Positions 7,672 through 16,337 of a stretch of DNA of 64,000 nucleotides are shown in pieces. Each line of letters opens with the position of its first letter. The first letter of the stretch is position 1. Both the position numbers and the translations under genes were made by a program. Source of the DNA: Bradyrhizobium cytisi. Its GTDB lineage: Bacteria; Pseudomonadota; Alphaproteobacteria; Rhizobiales; Xanthobacteraceae. The notes below the pieces were generated by a model. The model was given only the letters and a program-made list of their open reading frames with translations, ran no database searches and had not been told where the DNA came from. The stretch covers positions 1 to 64,000 of the forward strand of contig NZ_VSSR01000021.1 of assembly GCF_008123515.1 (NCBI RefSeq). The letters run 5' to 3'.

Positions 7672-8370
7672 CTAGCCGGCAAAGCCCACGCGCCGGCGCA
7701 GGTCCCTGTGATCTGCGCCAGTCAGCAGTGCGATCAGCGCGGCGGCTTCGTTCGGATGCGCCGCTTGCGCGGTCACGCCGGCGGTATACATCGTCACCAG
7801 CTCGCAGCCCGGCGGCAGCGAACCTGATAGTGCGATGCCCTCGGTTGCGATGATCTCGGTCGCCTGCGTGCATCCGATCGGCCGCGTCGCGGTGGACGCC
7901 GCCAGCTCGCGCATCGCTGTTGCGCCGTTCGGAAAGATCTTCAGCCGCGATGTGACCTCATAGGCGATGCCGAGCTGATCCAGCACTTTTGCGACGTGCT
8001 GGCCCGCGGTCGAGGCCTTGGTGTCGGGAACGTAGATGGCGTCCGCGGAGCGCAGGACCTCGCGCAGATCGGCCTCCGTGTTCACGGTTACCCTGGGATC
8101 GCGGCTGCGGACCGCCAGCGCGGTCTCGACCCGGCCGACATCGGCTATCGAGGAGGCGACGACAAGCTTCTCCGCGGCAAGTTTTGCCAGCAGAGCCTGC
8201 GTCAGGATCACGAGATCCGCCGGCGTGGCCGCGCGCAGCTTGTCCGCCATCACACCGACCGCGCCGAATTCGCCGTCGATACCGAAACCGGTCTGCAACT
8301 TGAAGGCCTCGCTGAGGCCGCGCACCAGGCCTTGCGCCGCGCCGCCGCTCAAAATGTTCACTGTGGTCAC
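7672..8370 (-). CDS. ModA-like substrate-binding-fold protein without signal peptide
   Basis: 232 residues resembling molybdate/tungstate ABC-receptor folds: NILSGGAAQGLVRGLSEAF at the N-terminus (SGG anion-binding loop), DGEFGAVGVMADKL, ADLVILTQALL, and the later segment AIYVPDTKASTAGQHVAK. The GTG start overlaps the stop of the molybdopterin-subunit gene (GTGA, 8367-8370), and nothing hydrophobic precedes SGG, so the protein should stay in the cytoplasm. That is unusual for this fold. It is the last gene of a four-gene chain with a molybdo-hydroxylase and a Bug receptor. A role in molybdenum or cofactor handling, or in binding the organic substrate, is inference. It converges with the SDR gene. 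Confidence 0.75.
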   Translation of the reverse strand: MTTVNILSGGAAQGLVRGLSEAFKLQTGFGIDGEFGAVGVMADKLRAATPADLVILTQALLAKLAAEKLVVASSIADVGRVETALAVRSRDPRVTVNTEADLREVLRSADAIYVPDTKASTAGQHVAKVLDQLGIAYEVTSRLKIFPNGATAMRELAASTATRPIGCTQATEIIATEGIALSGSLPPGCELVTMYTAGVTAQAAHPNEAAALIALLTGADHRDLRRRVGFAG

Positions 8371-10499
8371 GATGCAAGCTCCATGGCTGCGATGATTTTG
8401 TCGCGTGTGATCGGCAGGTCGCGTATGCGCACGCCAAGGCAATCATGGACCGCATTCGCGATGGCCGCCGTCACAGGGCCGTGCGCAGCCTCGCCGGCCC
8501 CGACCGGCTCGATCTCCGGCCGCTGGATGATCTCCACATCGACCATTGGCACCTCGCTGAATGTCAGGATCGGATAGTCCGTCCACGAGGTCGATGTGAT
8601 GCGCAACGGATCGAAGCGGACGCGCTCCTTCAGCACCCAGCTCGTCGCCTGGATCGCGCCGCCCTCGATCTGGTTGATGACGCCGTCCGGATTGATGGCT
8701 TCGCCGACATCGACCGCAAGCGTCAGCCGTCTCACGCGGATCTCGTCGGTGCCTTCGATCTCGGCGATCCCTGCACAATAGGCGCCGGTGTTCTTGTAGC
8801 GGGCAAAGCCGACGCCGTAGCCGATGCCGGATCGCCGCTCGGGCTTCCAGGCCGCGCGTCGCGCCGCTGCGCGGATCACCTCGCGTGCCCGCTCGTCGCG
8901 GAGATGCTGCAGGCGAAACGCGATCGGGTCTTCGCCGCGCAAGGCGGCGATCTCGTCGACCAGAGATTCGATCGCGAACACATTGCCCTGCGCGCCGAGG
9001 GTCCGCAGCGCCGAGGTGCGCACCGGCATGGTCAGGAGGCGATGGCTCGTGATCGTCCAGGCCGGGAAGTCATAGAGCGGAACGGAGTTGCGGTCTCCTC
9101 CGCCGCCATTGGCAGCGGGCGGATTCGTCGAGATCATGCGCGGATAGGGATTTGCGATCTCGCTTGCCGCCAGTAGCGCGGGCTGCGCCGCACGCCCGGG
9201 CCGCGCCGCGTGGCCGTTGCTCCAGATCGCATGGCGCCAGCCAATGATCTCGTTATCCGCATCGAGATCGGCCTCGATCTCGATGGCCATCGCGGCACCA
9301 AACGGCGCGTGTGACATTTCGTCATGACGAGACCATTGCACCCGCACCGGGCGGCCGTCGGCCGCCTTCGCCAGCAGCACGGCATCGAGCGCGACATCGT
9401 CAGCCGCGTTGTGCCCGTAGCAGCCTGCGCCTTCCATATGCTCGACGACGATGTTCTCAGTCGGCAGCTTAAGCACGATCGCGAGATCGGCGCGCAGCAG
9501 ATAGACGCCCTGGCTGTGCGTCCAGACATGGACCCGGTCGCCATCCCATCGCGCCATTGCGCAGGACGGCGCGATCGAGGCATGTGCGATGTAGGGCCGC
9601 GTGTATTGCCGGCGGAGCGTGCGTGCAGCTTGTTCTGTCGCGGCGGCTACCCGGGTGTCGATGACCGTGGTCTCGACTGGCTGGCTTCTCAGGAAGTCAG
9701 CCAGATCGTCTTCGTCAGGAAGCGGCTCGCCGGCCGACCAGGTCGCATCCTTGCGCAGGGCCTTCAGCGCGGCTTCCGCCGCGACCTCACTGTCGGCCAC
9801 GACGCCTGCAAAACTGCCGTCGCGGACGATGCCGATGAGACCGGAAACGCCGCGTGCGGCCGCTTCGTCGAGCGCGATCAGCCTCGCGCCCGAGATGTCC
9901 GGCCGCAGCACGCGTCCATGCACCAGCCCCGGCAACGCGCAGTCATGGATGAACCGCGGCCGCGCGAACACCTTGTCGGGAATGTCGACGCGCTGGATCG
10001 CATGCCCGGCGACCGCGCGCTTGGCGGCAGTCTTCGCCGAAGCGCCTGCGGTCGCATCGCGATCCAGCGAGACGTCGCCAGCCAGTTCCCAGTAGCTGGT
10101 CCTGATATTGCCGGGACCTGAGATCGTGCCGTCCTCGACACCGAGCAGCGCCGCATCGACGCCAAGACGTTCGGATGCTGCCGCGAGGAAGCGCTGGCGC
10201 ACCTCAGAGCAGACGTGGCGCAGTGCGCGGCCGGACTGCTGAATCGACAGGCTGCCGGAAGTGACACCCTCATTCGGGCTCGCAGCCGTCGAGGCGCGGA
10301 TCATGTCGATGCGGCCGATCTCGATGTCGAGCTCGTCCGCCGCGATCTGTGCCAGCGCCGTGACGATACCCTGGCCGATCTCGACCTTGCCGGGCGAGAT
10401 CGCCACGCGGCCTTCGCCGGTGAACTTCACCCAGGACGACAGTCTAGGATTGGCTGCGAGGCTAAGCGGCAGTTTCGGGGCAGGGGGCGACGCACTCAT
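8367..10499 (-). CDS. Molybdopterin-binding subunit of an IorB/aldehyde-oxidase-type hydroxylase
   Basis: 710-residue large subunit of the xanthine dehydrogenase family, in the two-subunit IorAB/nicotinate-dehydrogenase style. It shows the typical segments GKVEIGQGIVTALAQIAADE, YIAHASIAPSCAMARW, MEGAGCYGHNAADDVALDA, RTLGAQGNVFAIESLVDEIA, VDVGEAINPDGVINQIEGG and PVGAGEAAHGPVTAAIANA; the last contains the GE(A) pair whose Glu acts as base in this family. There is no Tat or Sec signal, so it is likely cytoplasmic. Its ATG overlaps the stop of the [2Fe-2S] subunit (ATGA, 10496-10499). Likely substrates are N-heterocycles, aldehydes or similar aromatics; the exact one is unknown. Confidence 0.9.
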   Translation of the reverse strand: MSASPPAPKLPLSLAANPRLSSWVKFTGEGRVAISPGKVEIGQGIVTALAQIAADELDIEIGRIDMIRASTAASPNEGVTSGSLSIQQSGRALRHVCSEVRQRFLAAASERLGVDAALLGVEDGTISGPGNIRTSYWELAGDVSLDRDATAGASAKTAAKRAVAGHAIQRVDIPDKVFARPRFIHDCALPGLVHGRVLRPDISGARLIALDEAAARGVSGLIGIVRDGSFAGVVADSEVAAEAALKALRKDATWSAGEPLPDEDDLADFLRSQPVETTVIDTRVAAATEQAARTLRRQYTRPYIAHASIAPSCAMARWDGDRVHVWTHSQGVYLLRADLAIVLKLPTENIVVEHMEGAGCYGHNAADDVALDAVLLAKAADGRPVRVQWSRHDEMSHAPFGAAMAIEIEADLDADNEIIGWRHAIWSNGHAARPGRAAQPALLAASEIANPYPRMISTNPPAANGGGGDRNSVPLYDFPAWTITSHRLLTMPVRTSALRTLGAQGNVFAIESLVDEIAALRGEDPIAFRLQHLRDERAREVIRAAARRAAWKPERRSGIGYGVGFARYKNTGAYCAGIAEIEGTDEIRVRRLTLAVDVGEAINPDGVINQIEGGAIQATSWVLKERVRFDPLRITSTSWTDYPILTFSEVPMVDVEIIQRPEIEPVGAGEAAHGPVTAAIANAVHDCLGVRIRDLPITRDKIIAAMELAS

Positions 10500-10966
10500 G
10501 ATGTTGCGATCTCCGATGCCGCCCGGAGCACGGCGCGGACCATGCGGTTGTGCGATCCACAGCGGCACAGATTGCGGTCGAGCGCCGCCCTGACCTCGGC
10601 TTCCGATGGCGATGGATTGCGCTTCAGCAGCGCCGCCGCGCTGATCAGGATCCCCGAGACGCAATAGCCGCATTGCATCGCCTGTTCGGCGATGAAGGCG
10701 CGTTGCAGCGGATGCGGTTGCTCGGCGGTGCCGAGGCCCTCCAGTGTGACGATTTCCTTGTCCGCCACCGACCACATCGGCATGTCGCAGGACGCCATCG
10801 CGCGGTTGTCGACCATCACGTAACAGGCGCCGCATTCACCGGCCCCGCAGCCGAAATGGGGACTGGTGGTGCCGAGCTGGCCGCGCAGCACGTCGAGCAG
10901 CGTTTGATCGGGATCGGCATCCACCGCCACCGTCGCGCCGTTGAGCTGGAATCGAATGGTGGGCAT
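10496..10966 (-). CDS. [2Fe-2S] subunit of the molybdo-hydroxylase, IorA type
   Basis: 156-residue electron-transfer subunit. A plant-type ferredoxin cluster is bound by Cys40, Cys45, Cys48 and Cys60 (CGAGECGAC motif), and a second cluster by Cys99, Cys102, Cys134 and Cys136 (CGYC..G and CRCG). Length and spacing fit the small subunit of isoquinoline 1-oxidoreductase and related enzymes. It overlaps the large-subunit gene by four bases and starts 13 bases after the Bug receptor gene. Both clusters look intact. Confidence 0.93.
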   Translation of the reverse strand: MPTIRFQLNGATVAVDADPDQTLLDVLRGQLGTTSPHFGCGAGECGACYVMVDNRAMASCDMPMWSVADKEIVTLEGLGTAEQPHPLQRAFIAEQAMQCGYCVSGILISAAALLKRNPSPSEAEVRAALDRNLCRCGSHNRMVRAVLRAASEIATS

Positions 10967-10979
10967 GATCGGCGCGGCC

Positions 10980-11954
10980 TCAGGATTTATCGAACTTCTT
11001 GACGATTTCGGCCCATTTCGCGATGTCGCCCTGGAGGAACTTGTCGAACTCCTCCGGCGTCATCGACATGGGCACGGCACCCTGCTCAGTCCAGAGTTTT
11101 ACGATGTCGGGCCGCTTCACCATCGCGTTCACGGCCGAATTGAGCTTGTCGATGACAAGTTTTGGCGTGCCCACTGGCGCCATCAGGCCGAGCCAGATCG
11201 TCGCCTCGTAGCCGGGAACGCCGGCCTCGCCGGCAGTCGGCACATTGGGCAGCACCGCGGACCGCTGCTGGCCGGTGGTCGCGAGGGCGCGGACCTGGTT
11301 TTCTCCGATGTTCGGCGCCATCGCCGGCACCGCGTCGATCATCATCTGCACCTGGCCGCCGATCACGCCGCTGCGCGCCTCGCCGCTGTTGCGGTAGGGG
11401 ACGTGGACGATTTCGATGCCGGCCATCGCTTTGAACAGCTCGCCGGCCATGTGATAGGGCGTGCCCTGGCCGGAAGAGGCGTAGTTCAATTTGCCCGGCT
11501 GCGCCTTGGCGAGCGCGATGAACTCCTGCAGCGTCTTCGCCGGAACTTGCGGGTTCACCACGATCACGAGTTCGGAATAGTTCACGGGCGCAATCGGTGC
11601 GAGGTCACGCATCAGATCGTATTTGCGCTGCTCCGGCGTCAGCAGCGATTCATTTGCGGTCTGGGTGTTGGACATCATCAACAGGGTGTAGCCGTCGGCC
11701 GCCGACTTCGCAGCCTCGACCGTGCCGATGACGCCGCCCGCACCGGTGCGGTTCTCGACCACGAAGGGCTGGCCAAAGCGCTCCTGGAGCGCGTTGCCGA
11801 TCAGCCGCGCCGCGACGTCGGCCGGCCCGCCGGCGCCGAAGGGGACGACAATGCGGACTGCGCGCGCAGGATAGCCTTGCGCCAGGGACGGAGTTGCGGA
11901 GCATGCGGTGAGCAGGCCGGCGGCGAGCGCCAGCATCAATTGTCGAGCCGTCAC
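10980..11954 (-). CDS. Bug/TctC-type tripartite tricarboxylate receptor
   Basis: 324-residue periplasmic receptor. The GTG start follows a strong GGGAGGTG. The N-terminus has a hydrophobic signal ending LLTACSATPSLAQ; a lipoprotein cysteine or a normal AQ cleavage are both possible. The mature part has the Bug marks ARAVRIVVPFGAGGPADVAA, NYASSGQGTPYHMAGELF and HVPYRNSGEARSGVIGGQ. No TctA/TctB genes adjoin it, which is common for Bug receptors. As first gene of the molybdo-hydroxylase cassette it probably binds that enzyme's substrate or acts in sensing it. Confidence 0.88.
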   Translation of the reverse strand: MTARQLMLALAAGLLTACSATPSLAQGYPARAVRIVVPFGAGGPADVAARLIGNALQERFGQPFVVENRTGAGGVIGTVEAAKSAADGYTLLMMSNTQTANESLLTPEQRKYDLMRDLAPIAPVNYSELVIVVNPQVPAKTLQEFIALAKAQPGKLNYASSGQGTPYHMAGELFKAMAGIEIVHVPYRNSGEARSGVIGGQVQMMIDAVPAMAPNIGENQVRALATTGQQRSAVLPNVPTAGEAGVPGYEATIWLGLMAPVGTPKLVIDKLNSAVNAMVKRPDIVKLWTEQGAVPMSMTPEEFDKFLQGDIAKWAEIVKKFDKS

Positions 11955-12188
11955 GCCCACCTCCCTGAACTCGTTTTTGTTGGCCGGCACTGTAGCGACA
12001 GGGCGCGCGGGCTGTCGACGCCTCATAAAGTCGATCTCGGCCGGAATATCGGACCGTTTTCGGTGTGGCGGCGGGGCCTTTCGCGGTCGCGGGAGGAACA
12101 CGCCACGCGCATGGCTTGAGCATTTTGCATGGGCGTTGCCGGATAAATGCCCTCGGCTGCCCGGTATTTTGGTGTTACGAAATTGGTC
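11955..12188. promoter_or_regulatory. Divergent promoter region between the Bug cassette and the MopB gene
   Basis: These 234 bases separate two outward-facing transcription units and must carry both promoters. I could not pick convincing -35/-10 boxes in the GC-rich sequence, and no clear operator palindrome stands out. Confidence 0.4.
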
Positions 12189-14279
12189 ATGAACCAGCAC
12201 GCCAAGATCGAGATCCGTCACTCCACCTGTCCGCACGATTGCCCGTCGGCCTGTGCGCTCGATATCGAGGTGGTCGAGGGTCGCAGCATCGGCCGCGTCC
12301 GCGGCTCGAAAAAGCAGACCTACACGGCTGGCGTGGTCTGCGCCAAGGTCGCGCGCTACGCCGAGCGCATCCATCACCCGGAGCGGGTGATGTTTCCGAT
12401 GCGCCGGACGGGTGCGAAAGGCTCCGGCCAGTTTGCGCGGATTTCCTGGGACGAGGCGCTCGACGAGATCGCCGATCGCTTCAACCGGGCAGAGCGCGAG
12501 TTCGGCGCGGAGTCGATCTGGCCGTATTACTACGCCGGCACGATGGGGCTGGTGATGCGCGACGGCCTCAACCGTCTCACGCATGTGAAAAAATATTCGC
12601 GCTTCTACCAGACCATCTGCGCCAATGTCGGGCGCATCGGCTTTGCGATCGGCACCGGCAAGATCGCGGGCGTCGATCCGCGCGAGATGGCGCTGTCCGA
12701 TCTCGTGGTGATCTGGGGCACCAATCCGGTCAACACGCAGGTCAACGTGATGACGCACGCTGCGCGTGCCCGGAAGGAGCGCGGCGCCAAAATCGCTGCG
12801 GTCGACGTCTACGACAACGAGACCATGAAGCAGGCCGATATCAAGATCCTGCTGCGGCCCGGCACCGACGGCGCGTTCGCCTGCGGCGTGATGCATGTTC
12901 TCTTCCGCGACGGTTATGCCGATCACGCCTACATGGACAAGTACACCGACTGCCCGGCTGAACTCGAGGCGCATCTGAAGTCGCGCACGCCGGAATGGGC
13001 CTCCGCAATCTCTGGCGTGCCGGTGGCGGAGATCGAGGCCTTCGCCAAGGCGGTCGGCGAGACCAAACGGACCTTCTTCCGTCTCGGCTACGGCTTCACC
13101 CGTTCGCGCAACGGCGCGACGCAGATGCATGCGGCCAACTGCATTCCCGCGGTGACCGGCGCCTGGCAGTACGAGGGCGGCGGCGCCTTCTTCAACAATT
13201 ACGCGCTGTGGCACTTCAACGAAGCCGTCATTGAAGGCCATGACGAGATCGACAAGGCCACCCGCGCGCTCGACCAGTCGCAGATCGGCCGCATCCTTAC
13301 CGGCGACGCCGAGGCTCTGCTCGGCAAGGGCCCGGTCAAGGCGATGCTGATCCAGAATACCAATCCGATGACAGTGGCTCCGGAGCAGGCGCGGGTAGCC
13401 CAAGGCTTTGCGCGCGAGGATCTGTTCGTCGCGGTGCACGAGCAGTTCATGACCGAGACGGCGCAAATGGCCGACATCGTGCTGCCGGCAACCATGTTCA
13501 TGGAGCATGACGATCTTTATTACGGCGGCGGCCATCAGCACATCTCGGTCGGCCCGAAGCTGATCGATCCGCCCGGCGAATGCCGCTCGAACCACCAGGT
13601 GCTGCAGGCGCTGGCGCCGCGGCTTGGCGCAAAGCATCGCGGCTTCGAGATGACGCCGCGCGAATTGATCGACGCGACGCTGAAGCTCAGCGACCACGGC
13701 GACATCGCCGGCCTCGAAGCCGACATCTGGCGCGATCTGCAGCCGGACTTCCGCACCTCGCACTATCTCGATGGCTTTGCTCATCCCGACAAAAAATTCC
13801 ATTTCAAGGCCGACTGGGCGCATCCGCCGTTCGGCCAGACCATGGGCGATTTCGACAAGATGCCGTCGCTGCCGGACCATTGGGCCGTGATCGAGCACAC
13901 CGACCAGGCCCATCCGTTCCGGCTCGCGACCAGCCCGTCGCGCAGCTTCCTCAACACCACCTTCAACGAGACCCCGTCCTCGCAGGCGCGCGAGGGCAAG
14001 GCGAGCGTGATGATCCATCCGCTGGATGCGGCTGCACTCGACATCGCCGACGGCGATGCAGTGACGCTCGGCAACACCCGCGGCGAGACCACGCTGACTG
14101 CCGTGCTGTTCGAGGGCGTGCGGCGCGGCGTGCTGATTGCGGAATCTGTGCATCCGAACAAGAATCATATCGGTGGCCGGGGCATCAACATGCTGACCGG
14201 TGCGGACACGATTGCCCCGATCGGCGGCGCAGCGTTTCACGACAACAAGGTCTGGATCAGGAAAGCGGCCGCGGCCTGA
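12189..14279 (+). CDS. Molybdopterin oxidoreductase (MopB/DMSO-reductase superfamily) with one [4Fe-4S] cluster
   Basis: 696-residue molybdenum enzyme. Cys14, Cys18, Cys22 and Cys51 (in CPHDCPSAC...C) bind an N-terminal [4Fe-4S] cluster; further family marks are LVVIWGTNPVNTQVNVM, ILLRPGTDGAFACGVMHVLF, VKAMLIQNTNPMTVAPEQ and a C-terminal molydopterin-dinucleotide-binding domain (FRLATSPSRSFLNTTFNE). There is no Tat signal, so a cytoplasmic reductase or dehydrogenase is expected. No partner Fe-S or membrane subunit adjoins it. The ATG at 12189 fits the family start; another ATG at 12147 is possible. A crotonase gene follows on the same strand. The substrate is unknown. Confidence 0.87.
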   Translation: MNQHAKIEIRHSTCPHDCPSACALDIEVVEGRSIGRVRGSKKQTYTAGVVCAKVARYAERIHHPERVMFPMRRTGAKGSGQFARISWDEALDEIADRFNRAEREFGAESIWPYYYAGTMGLVMRDGLNRLTHVKKYSRFYQTICANVGRIGFAIGTGKIAGVDPREMALSDLVVIWGTNPVNTQVNVMTHAARARKERGAKIAAVDVYDNETMKQADIKILLRPGTDGAFACGVMHVLFRDGYADHAYMDKYTDCPAELEAHLKSRTPEWASAISGVPVAEIEAFAKAVGETKRTFFRLGYGFTRSRNGATQMHAANCIPAVTGAWQYEGGGAFFNNYALWHFNEAVIEGHDEIDKATRALDQSQIGRILTGDAEALLGKGPVKAMLIQNTNPMTVAPEQARVAQGFAREDLFVAVHEQFMTETAQMADIVLPATMFMEHDDLYYGGGHQHISVGPKLIDPPGECRSNHQVLQALAPRLGAKHRGFEMTPRELIDATLKLSDHGDIAGLEADIWRDLQPDFRTSHYLDGFAHPDKKFHFKADWAHPPFGQTMGDFDKMPSLPDHWAVIEHTDQAHPFRLATSPSRSFLNTTFNETPSSQAREGKASVMIHPLDAAALDIADGDAVTLGNTRGETTLTAVLFEGVRRGVLIAESVHPNKNHIGGRGINMLTGADTIAPIGGAAFHDNKVWIRKAAAA

Positions 14280-14411
14280 GCTGCGCTCGCGCTTTGATCG
14301 CGCGCAGATTTGCGTCGAGGCGCTAAAGCGGCGCCGCATGGCAGTTTGCCCTTGCACCTCACGCCGAGGCTGCCGCAGATGGCTGCAAAACGGGAGCAAG
14401 GATATAGCGTC

Positions 14412-15194
14412 ATGACCGACACCGCAGGCGTCATCACCGAGAAGCGCGGGCAGGCGCTCTGGATCACCATCAACCGGCCGGAAAAGCGCAACGCGCTGAA
14501 CGGCGATGTCATCGCCGGCATCGCACGCGGCTATCGCGACGCGCATGACGACAAGGACGTTCGCGTCATCGTGTTGACCGGTGCGGGCGACAAGGCGTTC
14601 TGCGCCGGCGCCGATTTGCAGAATTCCGGTGCGGCTTTCGCGATGGATCATTCCAGGCCGAACGTCGATTATGCCGATCTGCTGCGGCTGTCGCAGAACG
14701 CCACCAAGCCCGCGATCGCGCGCGTCGGCGGCGTCTGCATGGCCGGAGGTATGGGCCTTCTTTGCATGACCGACATGGCGGTCGCGGCGGATCATGTCAT
14801 CTTCGGCCTGCCTGAGGTGAAGGTCGGCGTGTTTCCGATGCAGGTGCTGAGCCTGTTGCAGGAGATCGCACCGCGACGCCTCGTCAACGAATGGGCGCTC
14901 ACCGGCGAGCCGTTCGATGCGAAGGCGGCGCAAGCGGCTGGCCTGCTCAACTACGTCGTGCCCACGGCCGAGCTTGATGCCAAGATCGACTGGCTGATCG
15001 GCCGCATCGTCGATAAATCCCCGACCGCGATCCGCCGCGGCAAATACGCGATGCGCGCCATCGCCTCGATGTCGTTCGACGAGAGCATCGCCTACACCGA
15101 AAGCCAGATCGCACTGCTCGCGATGACCGAGGACGCCAAGGAGGGGCTGAAAGCATTCGGCGAGAAGAGGAAGCCGGTCTGGACGGGACGGTAG
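14412..15194 (+). CDS. Enoyl-CoA hydratase/isomerase family protein (crotonase)
   Basis: 260 residues with the crotonase fold: N-terminal ITINRPEKRNALNGD, oxyanion-hole segment GDKAFCAGADLQN, and MAGGMGLLCMTDMAVAAD then FGLPEVKVGVFP. Compared with true hydratases, the Glu in PEV is kept while the first catalytic Glu (GGGCEL in rat crotonase) is replaced by Gly, which suggests an isomerase, hydrolase or lyase activity. The ATG at 14412 follows a GGGAGCAAGGA stretch. It lies 132 bases after the MopB gene and may be co-transcribed with it. Its acyl-CoA substrate is unknown. Confidence 0.85.
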   Translation: MTDTAGVITEKRGQALWITINRPEKRNALNGDVIAGIARGYRDAHDDKDVRVIVLTGAGDKAFCAGADLQNSGAAFAMDHSRPNVDYADLLRLSQNATKPAIARVGGVCMAGGMGLLCMTDMAVAADHVIFGLPEVKVGVFPMQVLSLLQEIAPRRLVNEWALTGEPFDAKAAQAAGLLNYVVPTAELDAKIDWLIGRIVDKSPTAIRRGKYAMRAIASMSFDESIAYTESQIALLAMTEDAKEGLKAFGEKRKPVWTGR

Positions 15195-15242
15195 GCGTAG
15201 ATGTTCGGTAGTTTGGAATATCAGAAATCCAAGAAAAATACC

Positions 15243-15908
15243 TCAATTTGTTGGTGCCGCGAACTGATCTTCTGAAGAAGCTGTTCTAGAGCGCTGGAGC
15301 CGGCGCTTTTGAGAGGCAGCGATCAGCTGCTTCTGTGTACGCTTTGCATACGTTGGCAATTGATGTCTGGAGCGATGACGGCCGGCGGTCCGTAACTCAG
15401 CGTCCGTGAGGTCGCTGTCAGCACCTTCCGTGAACCCGCCGTGGCGAAATGATGTAAATGAAAGCTCGTTTCGGAGCCCGGCTGTGACGATAATTTTCTT
15501 TACGACCGATCGGAGGTAGCGCAGATCTTTGCGGGGTGTAATCCACGGAAGTGCAATGCATGATCTTCGATGAGGATGGTCACGCCGAAAGGCCAATCCG
15601 GAAACGAATCTCTCTTTGATCGAATCGAGTTCCGCCATCAACTCGGGGAAAAGAGGCGCGCCCGTTTCGTCGAAGAGAGGCCACCAAGCTTCTTCTCCAT
15701 TCTTCGGGTGTACAATCCTCACGCTGTCTGGTCGCTCCTCTGGCCGATACCCTCGGAGGCCTCGGCTGCTCGGCCGCCAGTCCAAGATCCCAATGACGCG
15801 CCAAGCGCCGTTCTCCCTGGCTGCCGCCGCAACGAAATCGCAATGAATTGGACGAAACGAGCGTGAACAAAACGGGTCGAAAAGGCCATCCAGATCAAGA
15901 AAAATCAA
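15243..15908 (-). pseudogene. Site-specific integrase remnant (tyrosine recombinase C-terminal part)
   Basis: The 221-codon frame contains a clear rhizobial-type integrase tail. GYRPEERPDSVRIVHPKNGE and PLFPELMAELDSIKE are followed by the catalytic end FTSFRHGGFTEGADSDLTDA, AGRHRS and LPTYAKRT, whose Tyr would be the nucleophile. The first 50 or so residues do not look like the normal N-terminal and central domains, and full enzymes of this kind are about 350-450 residues, so it is truncated. It sits alone between a crotonase gene and glcG, probably the scar of a lost mobile element. A short intact protein cannot be excluded. Confidence 0.65.
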
Positions 15909-16337
15909 CGACTTAGAAGTTGTTCACTGCGTTCGGGACGCAGGCATCCCTCAGTCAGATCGCAACTTGGACCGAATGTCGGTATCGGTGGTTGCGCCTC
16001 CTGGATTTGAGCTACAATGCGAGCTGGGTGTAGTTCCGAAGAGACACTGTGCTGTGCCGACGAAAGCGGGCATCGAAAATGCGCGTCTTCGATTTTGGGC
16101 GGCGGAGGTCGCTTTCACCTGACCGGCAGCCCAGGGCTTCGATATTCGTCTAAGCGTAGAGCTGCGGTCGTCCTGAGGCTCACGCACCGCCCTATGGATA
16201 AGATTGGATGAGGTATCGTAGCTTGGGCTGGTATGGGAAAGGCGGTTAGCGCTCCAGGGATTCGAACCCCGACGATCCAGCGGCACACTATCTCTTGGCA
16301 TCTTAGAATGCGCAACGCTCCAGTAGCATGGACAAGG
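15909..16337. other. 429-base gap with a tRNA T-arm-like sequence
   Basis: No gene is convincing here. At 16255-16271 the minus strand reads CGGGGTTCGAATCCCTG, a perfect T-arm shape (five pairs, TTCGAAT loop). No matching acceptor stem, D arm or anticodon arm could be folded around it. Because an integrase remnant lies next to it, it may be part of an old attachment site derived from a tRNA 3' end. Confidence 0.35.

Noticed and set aside
11955..14933. Very long open frame on the minus strand opposite the MopB and crotonase genes
   Set aside because: It is an antisense extension of the Bug receptor frame. The product is a His/Arg/Asp-rich sequence without domains, while the plus strand has clear enzyme motifs. 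High GC content removes stop codons from antisense frames.
15951..16301. 116-codon minus-strand frame next to the integrase
   Set aside because: It has no domain, contains the T-arm-like DNA and shows random composition.
16247..16330. Complete tRNA gene on the minus strand
   Set aside because: Only the T arm folds. The GGAGCG strings at both ends are direct, not inverted, and no anticodon arm with a seven-base loop can be formed.
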